Shown piece by piece: positions 42,011 through 47,279 of a stretch of 47,279 nt of DNA. The first letter of the stretch is position 1; the number at the start of each line of letters is the position of its first letter. Under the pieces are notes generated by a model that saw nothing but the letters and a program-made list of their open reading frames with translations, had not been told where the DNA came from and did not search any database. The DNA is from an uncultured Gemmiger sp. (GTDB lineage: Bacteria; Bacillota; Clostridia; Oscillospirales; Ruminococcaceae): contig CANRCB010000014.1 of NCBI GenBank assembly GCA_947629015.1, forward strand, positions 1 to 47,279, read 5' to 3'. The translations under genes were made by a program, and so were the position numbers.

Positions 42011-42311
42011 TCCCCTCATCCGTCGCCTTTGGCGACAGCTTCCCCCGGAGGGGAAAGCCCAGACTGTCGAAAAAACGATAGTTGCCTTATGGATGTGTGT
42101 AGGGCGGGCTCTTGAGCCCGCCGGAAAACGTCGTTGCAGCGGCAAGGGGGCGCGGCGGGGGCAAGCCCCCGCCCTACAATCTGCGGGAACGTATCGTCTG
42201 TCCCGCAAACGGCATCCCATTCCCCTCATCAGTCGCCTTTGGCAACAGCTTCCCCCGGAGGGGGAAGCCTTCGGGAGCATCTCCCTCTTAAAGCCTTCCC
42301 CCTTGGGGGAT
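42011..42311. repeat. R5-R3-R5 repeats between htrA and the YcxB-like gene
   Basis: R5 (42011-42058: CCCCTCATC, hairpin GTCGCC-TTT-GGCGAC, AGCTTCCCCC...) joins an R3 core (42060-42180) nearly identical to 17353-17474, then a full R5 (42216-42311) whose right end carries the last codons of the YcxB-like gene. The remaining 41821-42010 is the htrA leader and shows no gene. Confidence 0.7.
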
Positions 42312-42848
42312 CGCGCCCGCGCACCGGCCGATGCGCGCGCGCAAAAGCGCGGTGAAGCCCGCCAGGGCGGCGGCATCGGCAAAGGCGCTTCGCGGGATGA
42401 CGAGCGCCGCCCCGCTGCCGCTGTTGTAGACGAGCAGGCCGTCCGGGGTGGTGCGCAGGGTATCGTAGGCCGTGTAGGGGGCGTACAGGCGGCCGCCGGG
42501 GCGGGTGAGGTAAAGGCCGTCCGCCGTGAGGGTGACGATCTGCGCCCCGATGAGGCTTTGCAGGTTGAGCGGGTGCCGCATACGCCACACCCGGGTGCCC
42601 AGCGCCAACACCAGCAGGGTGAGCGCCGGCAGCCACCCGGCCGCCCACCACAACCCGCCCGCCGCCGCGAACGGCAGCGCCCAGCCCGCCCAGTGGCGCC
42701 GCCAGTAGGCCGCCGTGCGCAGCACGCCGGTGTTGAGCTGCCAGTACAGCGCGCACGCCTGCGCCTTTGTGACCGTAAAGTGCAAAACGCCGCCGCTGGG
42801 CGTAGGCTCCCAGCGGCCGGTGCCGGCCGTGCCCGCAGTGCGCTGCAT
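42288..42848 (-). CDS. YcxB-like membrane protein
   Basis: A 186-aa protein with two hydrophobic segments (about residues 55-90: WAGWALPFAAAGGLWWAAGWLPALTLLVLALG) and a C-terminal beta-rich part, IVTLTADGLYLTRPGGRLYAPYTAYDTLRTTPDGLLVYNSGSGAALVIPRSAF, that resembles YcxB-like domains. Function is unknown. The start at 42848 is chosen for the GCGAGGGG upstream and the good promoter; GGGGGG lies just before it. The last eight residues (AIPQGGRL) and the stop are encoded by the adjacent R5 repeat, which suggests that an insertion replaced the original C-terminus. Confidence 0.7.
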   Translation of the reverse strand: MQRTAGTAGTGRWEPTPSGGVLHFTVTKAQACALYWQLNTGVLRTAAYWRRHWAGWALPFAAAGGLWWAAGWLPALTLLVLALGTRVWRMRHPLNLQSLIGAQIVTLTADGLYLTRPGGRLYAPYTAYDTLRTTPDGLLVYNSGSGAALVIPRSAFADAAALAGFTALLRARIGRCAGAIPQGGRL

Positions 42849-42870
42849 CCCCTCGCCCCCCTTTTTTGCC

Positions 42871-42899
42871 ATTATAGCACGCACGGGGGGCGCTTGCAA
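42871..42899 (-). promoter_or_regulatory. Sigma-A promoter of the YcxB-like gene
   Basis: Minus-strand TTGCAA (42899-42894), a 17-nt spacer and TATAAT (42876-42871) with TGC extension, 22 nt before the start codon. Confidence 0.85.
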
Positions 42900-42925
42900 T
42901 CGGCCCCGAAACGCGCTACTATAAT
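42894..42925 (+). promoter_or_regulatory. Probable promoter of prfC, sharing the palindromic -35 box
   Basis: TATAAT at 42920-42925 on the plus strand. The best -35 candidate is the palindrome TTGCAA (42894-42899), 20 nt away, which is also the -35 of the divergent gene. A leader hairpin GCCGGGC-GTTTTA-GCCCGGC lies at 42960-42979. Confidence 0.5.
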
Positions 42926-43011
42926 AGGGTATGCGGCGGGGCGGCACCCGCCGCAGGGCCGCCGGGCGTTTTAGCCCGGCCCGGTGCCCTGTCTTGGAGA
43001 GGAGAGTTTTT

Positions 43012-44634
43012 ATGCCCATCGACCCGGCCCTGGCGGAGCGGATCAACAGCCGCCGCACCTTCGCCATCATCAGCCACCCCGACGCCGGCAAAACCACCCT
43101 GACCGAAAAGCTGCTGCTCTACGGCGGGGCCATCCAGGCCGCCGGTTCCGTCAAGGGCAAGCAGAGCGCAAAGCATGCCGTGTCGGACTGGATGGAGATC
43201 GAAAAGCAGCGCGGCATCTCGGTCACCTCGTCGGTGCTGCAATTCCGGTACGCCGGCAAGTGCATCAACATCCTGGACACCCCCGGCCACCAGGATTTCA
43301 GCGAGGATACCTACCGCACGCTGATGGCGGCCGATTCCGCCGTGATGGTCATCGACGGCGCCAAGGGCGTGGAGGCGCAGACCATCAAGCTGTTCAAGGT
43401 ATGCACGCTGCGCCACATCCCCATCTTTACCTTTATCAACAAAATGGACCGCGACACGCGCGACCCGTTCGAGCTGATGGACGAGATCGAGACGGTGCTG
43501 GGCATCAAGACCTATCCGATGAACTGGCCTATCGGCAGCGGCAAAGGCTTCAAGGGCGTGTTCGACCGCGGCACCCGCCGCGTGCTGGCCTTTGAGGGCG
43601 ACGGGCGCGCCAACGGCGTGCGCAAGGTGACGGAGATCGAGGCCGCGCTGGGTGACGCGGGGCTGGACGCCCTCATCGGCGCCGACAACCACCGCCAGCT
43701 GGCCGACGACATCGAGCTGCTGGACGGCGCCGCGGAGGAATTTGACCTTGCCGCCGTGCACGGCGGCCGGCTTTCCCCGGTGTTTTTCGGCTCGGCTTTG
43801 ACGAATTTCGGCGTGGAACCGTTTTTGAAGGAGTTCCTGCGCCTGACCCCGCCGCCCCTGCCCCGCGCCGACGCCGGGACGGGCGCGCTTGTGGCGCCCA
43901 CCGACGAGCGGTTCTCGGGCTTTGTCTTTAAGATCCAGGCCAACATGAACAAAAACCACCGCGACCGCATCGCCTTCCTGCGCATCTGCTCGGGCAAGTT
44001 CACGCGCGGCATGGAGGCGTTCCATGTGCAGGGCGGCAAGACCATCAAGCTGGCCACCGGCACGGCGCTGATGGCGGATGACCGCGCCATCGTGGACGAG
44101 GCCTGGGCCGGGGACATCATCGGCCTGTTCGACCCCGGCCTTTTTTCCATCGGCGATACGCTGTGCACCGGCAGGGAGCACGTGCGCTTTGCCGGCATCC
44201 CCACCTTTGCGCCGGAGCATTTTGCCCGCGTGGGCCAGGTGGACACGATGAAGCGCAAGCAGTTCGTCAAGGGCATGGAGCAGATCGCCCAGGAGGGCGC
44301 CATCCAGATCTTCCGCGACCTCGGCGCCGGCATGGAGGAGGTCATCGTCGGGGTGGTGGGCGTTTTGCAGCTGGAGGTGCTAGAATACCGCCTGAAAAAC
44401 GAGTACGGCGTCGATATCCGCCTGCAGCGCCTGCCGTATGAGCATCTGCGCTGGATCCTCAACGACAAAGACAGCCTTGACCCCAAGACGCTGGACCTGA
44501 CCAGCGACACCCGCCCCATCGAGGACCTCAAGGGCAACCGCCTGCTGCTGTTCGGCAGCCCGTGGAGCGTGGATTGGGCCGAGAAACACAACCCGGAGCT
44601 GCGGCTCTCGGAATTTGGCAACCTGACCTTCTGA
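43012..44634 (+). CDS. prfC: Peptide chain release factor 3
   Basis: A GTPase that recycles RF1/RF2 from terminating ribosomes. It is 540 aa. The G-domain motifs are HPDAGKTTL (residues 22-30), the switch II region DTPGHQDFSEDTYRT and NKMDRDTRDP; RGISVTSS is the switch I pattern of RF3/EF-G-type factors. Domain II (FKIQANMNKNHRDRIAFLRICSGKF) and the C-terminal domain III (QLEVLEYRLKNEYGVDIRLQRLPYEHLRWI) are intact. GGAGAGGAG precedes ATG 43012. The AAA-ATPase gene follows after 20 nt. Confidence 0.96.
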   Translation: MPIDPALAERINSRRTFAIISHPDAGKTTLTEKLLLYGGAIQAAGSVKGKQSAKHAVSDWMEIEKQRGISVTSSVLQFRYAGKCINILDTPGHQDFSEDTYRTLMAADSAVMVIDGAKGVEAQTIKLFKVCTLRHIPIFTFINKMDRDTRDPFELMDEIETVLGIKTYPMNWPIGSGKGFKGVFDRGTRRVLAFEGDGRANGVRKVTEIEAALGDAGLDALIGADNHRQLADDIELLDGAAEEFDLAAVHGGRLSPVFFGSALTNFGVEPFLKEFLRLTPPPLPRADAGTGALVAPTDERFSGFVFKIQANMNKNHRDRIAFLRICSGKFTRGMEAFHVQGGKTIKLATGTALMADDRAIVDEAWAGDIIGLFDPGLFSIGDTLCTGREHVRFAGIPTFAPEHFARVGQVDTMKRKQFVKGMEQIAQEGAIQIFRDLGAGMEEVIVGVVGVLQLEVLEYRLKNEYGVDIRLQRLPYEHLRWILNDKDSLDPKTLDLTSDTRPIEDLKGNRLLLFGSPWSVDWAEKHNPELRLSEFGNLTF

Positions 44635-44654
44635 CAGAAAAGGAGCGGTAGACG

Positions 44655-46718
44655 ATGAACCTGGAAGACCGGTACGAAGCGTTTGTCAGGGGCCTGGCGG
44701 GGGCCTCCCGCGTGCCCTCGCAGGCGCAGGCCGACGCCGCTGCGGAAGCGATGCGCGCCATGCAGGCCCAGCTGGACGCCCTGAGTGAGGCGGGCGCCCG
44801 CCGCGCCCAGGCGGCGGAGGCCGTCTCGGCGGTGCAGAAGGCGGGCATCGAGGCCGCGCAGGCCACGGCGGAGGACGTGCGCCGCATGAGCAGCGAGCTG
44901 ACCCGCACCCTGCAAAGCGACGGGCTGCTCTCGGGCGCGGCGGCGCCCGCCCCGGCACCCGCCGCCGTGCCCGCCCACGCCGATTTTGACGGCCTGGCCG
45001 ACGAGGTGCGGGAGCAGGTGCTTGGGCAGGATGCCTTCGTGGGGGCCGTGGTCAAGGCGTTCCGGCGGCCGTTCATCCTGGGCGGCACGGACACCGGCCG
45101 CGCCCGCAGCGTGATGCTGCTGTGCGGCCCCGCAGGCACCGGGCGGCACTACGCGCTGCAATGCGTGGTGGACGCCATGGCCAAACGCGGGCTGCTCACC
45201 AGCGGCGAGGTGCGCACCCTTGACCTTTCGCTCTACCCCGGCCCCGCGCAGGAAAAGCTGTTTTTGCAGGATCTGTACGCGGCGCTGCAAAGCCCGGCGC
45301 AGGTGCTTGCGTTCGACAACTATGCCGGCTGCGCGGCCAATTACCTGAATATGCTCGCCACCCTGGCCATCGAAGGCACGCTGCCGCTGGCCAGCCGCTA
45401 TGTGCTGCAGCGCGGCATCCTGGTGGACGTGGGCACCGCGCTGGCGCCCGGCGCCATCGGGGAGCTTTCGGCCGGGGGCAAGTATTTCGTGTTCTTCTCC
45501 ACCAGGGACGAGGCCGACCTGGCCGACCGGTTCGGCGCGCGCTTTGTGGACGCGCTGGGCGGCGATATCTGCCGCACCGAGGCGTTCACCCCGCAGGCGC
45601 TCACCGCCGTGGCGGGGCGCATCCTGAACGGGCTGGCGCAGCGCGCGCAGGCCCACTGCCATCTGACGCTCAGGATGGGCAGCGACGTGCGGGACCTTGT
45701 GTGCGCGCAGTACGGCAGATCCAGCGGTATGCAGGCCATGCAGGACTATGCCGACAGCGTGTTCCGCGCGCTGGCCGAATATGTGCTGGACGCCGACCCC
45801 GCGCCCAAGCCGGGCGCCGCGGCGGTGCTGGCGGCGGACGGCGGCAGGCTGACCGCCGCGGTGGCGGGCGGCGAGCCGTTTGACCTGCTGGCGCTCCTGC
45901 CGCAGCAGTACCGCGGCGACGTCGATGCCGTGGAGGCGGAGCTGGACGGCATCGTGGGCTTGGACGAGATCAAGACCTATGTGCGGGACATTGCCAAAAA
46001 CGTGCAGGCCCAGCAGCGCCGCAAGGCGCAGGGCCTCAAGGTGGCGGAGCTCAATATGCACATGCTCTTTACCGGCAGCCCCGGCACCGGCAAGACCACC
46101 ATCGCCCGCATTTTGGCCAAGTACCTCAAGGCCATCGGCGCGCTGAACGGCGGCCAGCTGGTCGAGGTGACCCGCGCCGACCTTGTGGGCCGCTATGTGG
46201 GCCACACCGCCCCGCTGACCAACACCGTGCTGCAGAGCGCGCTCGGCGGCGTTCTGTTCATCGACGAGGCGTACAGCCTCTACCGCGGCCATGACGACAG
46301 CTTTGGCCTGGAATGCATCGACACCCTCGTCAAAGGCATCGAGGACCACCGGGACGACCTTGTCGTCATCCTGGCCGGCTACACCCACGAGATGCAGGTG
46401 TTCCTCACCGCCAACAGCGGGCTGGCGAGCCGTTTCCCCAACCAGATCGAATTCCCGGATTATACCGCGGAGGAATTGTGGCGCATCACGCTCTGCCTCG
46501 CCAGGAGCAAGGGCTATGTGCTGGACCCCGCGTGCGAGGCGCCGCTCACGGCGTATTACGCCCGCAAACAGAAGGAGGACGCCGCCAAAAACGGCAACGG
46601 CCGCATGGCCCGCAACGTGCTGGAAAAGGCCATCCTCAACCAGGCCCGCCGCCTTGTGGCCGACCCCGACGCCAGGCTCGACACCCTGCTGCCGGGGGAT
46701 CTTGACATGGACGATTGA
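44655..46718 (+). CDS. Two-domain AAA+ ATPase: degenerate Clp-type plus CbbX/SpoVK-type
   Basis: A 687-aa protein. Residues 1-90 are an Ala-rich coiled coil, 91-110 an Ala/Pro linker. Residues about 112-385 resemble the second AAA domain of ClpB/ClpC (GQDAFVGAVVKAFRRPF), but the Walker A reads GPAGTGRH (158-165) without lysine and the Walker B ends AFDN (219-222) in place of DE, so it probably does not hydrolyse ATP. Residues about 425-687 are an intact CbbX/SpoVK-type AAA domain: Walker A GSPGTGKT (474-481), pore loop GRYVGHT (512-518), Walker B VLFIDEA (533-539), and arginine finger in ANSGLASRFPN. AAAAGGAG precedes ATG. Its client is unknown. Confidence 0.88.
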   Translation: MNLEDRYEAFVRGLAGASRVPSQAQADAAAEAMRAMQAQLDALSEAGARRAQAAEAVSAVQKAGIEAAQATAEDVRRMSSELTRTLQSDGLLSGAAAPAPAPAAVPAHADFDGLADEVREQVLGQDAFVGAVVKAFRRPFILGGTDTGRARSVMLLCGPAGTGRHYALQCVVDAMAKRGLLTSGEVRTLDLSLYPGPAQEKLFLQDLYAALQSPAQVLAFDNYAGCAANYLNMLATLAIEGTLPLASRYVLQRGILVDVGTALAPGAIGELSAGGKYFVFFSTRDEADLADRFGARFVDALGGDICRTEAFTPQALTAVAGRILNGLAQRAQAHCHLTLRMGSDVRDLVCAQYGRSSGMQAMQDYADSVFRALAEYVLDADPAPKPGAAAVLAADGGRLTAAVAGGEPFDLLALLPQQYRGDVDAVEAELDGIVGLDEIKTYVRDIAKNVQAQQRRKAQGLKVAELNMHMLFTGSPGTGKTTIARILAKYLKAIGALNGGQLVEVTRADLVGRYVGHTAPLTNTVLQSALGGVLFIDEAYSLYRGHDDSFGLECIDTLVKGIEDHRDDLVVILAGYTHEMQVFLTANSGLASRFPNQIEFPDYTAEELWRITLCLARSKGYVLDPACEAPLTAYYARKQKEDAAKNGNGRMARNVLEKAILNQARRLVADPDARLDTLLPGDLDMDD

Positions 46719-46721
46719 CCG

Positions 46722-46759
46722 CCCGCCCCCAGGGCCCTGCGGAGGGGCCCTGGGGCGGG
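46722..46759 (+). terminator. GC-rich hairpin after the AAA ATPase gene
   Basis: CCCGCCCC (plus one bulged C) AGGGCCC pairs with GGGCCCT GGGGCGGG across the loop TGCGGAG, 3 nt after the stop codon. There is no T-run, so intrinsic termination would be weak. Confidence 0.45.
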
Positions 46760-46778
46760 TATGATAACAGGCCATTCT

Positions 46779-47040
46779 TCCCGCAGGGGCCGATCATGAC
46801 CGGCCCGCAAAAGGGTTGCCGTTTGCGGCGGCATGAGGGCCGCCGCCCTACGGGGATGTGGGGAAATGTATCCTTTATTCCGTAGGGGCCGATTGCCCCC
46901 GCCGCGGCGGCATGAGGATATGCCGCCCTGCGGAGATATAAGAAAACGTACCATACACCCCGTAGGGGCCGATTACAATCGGCCCGCAAATCGCGAGAAA
47001 CGTAGCATCCATTTGTAGGGCGGGGTCTTGACCCCGCCGT
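46779..47040. repeat. R4/R6 palindrome stack at the right end
   Basis: Partial R6 hairpins at 46783 (GGGGCCGATCATGACCGGCCC) and about 46882, an R4-like GGCGGCATGAGGGCCGCCGCCC unit, a full R6 (46944-47024) whose hairpin GGGCCGAT-TACA-ATCGGCCC matches the copy at 4991, and a GTAGGGCGGGGTC...GACCCCGCC hairpin (47015-47039). From 47041 to 47205 I see no gene or repeat. Confidence 0.65.
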
Positions 47041-47209
47041 GCGGCCTCGCCGCTGCTGCAACGTTTCCCGGCGGGCGCAAAAGCCCGGCCTGCGCGCTTC
47101 CCAAAGGCAGTCTCGCCAAAGCGGCAAAGCCCACCTGCTCCTTCCCGCTGTATCGTGCCTGCGGGCAGCCCCCTCGCCTCCATCCCTTTCGCGCACCGGC
47201 CGGCGGTGC

Positions 47210-47238
47210 TTGCCATTTTCGCCGGCTTCTGGTATAGT
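47210..47238 (+). promoter_or_regulatory. Sigma-A promoter for a transcript leaving the window
   Basis: TTGCCA (47210-47215), a 17-nt spacer and TATAGT (47233-47238) with a TGG extension. Only about 34 nt of the transcript are in view; they contain no start codon with a ribosome binding site, so a structured RNA or a leader is as likely as a gene start. Confidence 0.7.
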
Positions 47239-47279
47239 ATTATTAGAGACTTCGCCTATGGTGTCCTTACTTGTGGAAC

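Noticed and set aside
42871-42925. tRNA or small RNA gene between the divergent promoters at about 42.9 kb
   Set aside because: The two -10 boxes are explained by the flanking genes, and no cloverleaf or terminator lies between them.
43512-46775. Minus-strand open frame of 1087 codons opposite prfC and the AAA ATPase
   Set aside because: It spans two well-supported genes and a gap on the other strand and has no recognisable domain; GC-rich codon bias alone keeps it open.

Overview
The window reads as chromosome from a GC-rich (roughly two-thirds G+C by eye) Firmicute of the class Clostridia, most likely a gut Oscillospirales/Ruminococcaceae lineage related to Faecalibacterium, Gemmiger or Subdoligranulum. 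This is inferred from an IspH-ribosomal protein S1 fusion, a preQ1-III-type leader before queT, a tryptophan T-box before a PF04392-type ABC transporter, strong AAGGAGG ribosome binding sites and sigma-A promoters with frequent TGn extended -10 boxes. There is no rRNA, tRNA, prophage, transposase or CRISPR array in view.

Layout. 0.2-5 kb: a TetR regulator with a small membrane protein, a small HExxH membrane protein, an aspartate/glutamate racemase-like protein and metG. 5.6-8.2 kb: tatD, a small acidic protein, a GNAT acetyltransferase and a TraX-like membrane protein. 8.4-9.5 kb: a secreted alanine-rich protein made of three 76-residue repeats, whose likely promoter contains a G9 tract. 9.6-14 kb: preQ1 leader-queT, a HAD phosphatase and secA. 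14.7-17.3 kb: azlC-azlD, a DUF3783-like protein and apbE. 17.5-21.6 kb: a tryptophan-type ABC transporter controlled by a T-box, with its binding-protein gene separated from the permease and ATPase genes by about 725 bp of repeats. 21.6-28.2 kb: ftsW, a 52-residue CxxC membrane protein, ispH-rpsA, plsC, cmk and an HI0933-type flavoprotein, all on the minus strand. 28.2-30.8 kb: an MBOAT acyltransferase with an SGNH/DltD-like partner. 31-37.3 kb: a ferritin-like protein, then pgk-tpiA-gpmI followed by an orphan N-acetyl sugar amidotransferase. 37.3-40.1 kb: a Dabb protein, an amidohydrolase, a membrane-anchored MerR regulator with a CueR-like operator, and a YbjQ protein. 40.2-46.7 kb: an HtrA protease, a YcxB-like protein, prfC and a two-AAA-domain ATPase. 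The right edge carries a promoter whose transcript runs out of the window.

The most unusual content is between the genes. At least six families of dispersed, non-coding, palindrome-rich repeats are stacked in the intergenic regions. One family is built of 7-nt units with a common AG-NNN-AR grammar, arranged as inverted arms around a TTTAAAC(C)GTGCC...GGCAC hairpin, and often lies directly against a stop codon. Another is a roughly 220-nt multi-hairpin module present twice (8197 and 38862) whose stems differ by compensatory changes. I name these R1-R6 and 'heptad elements' below; the names are mine.
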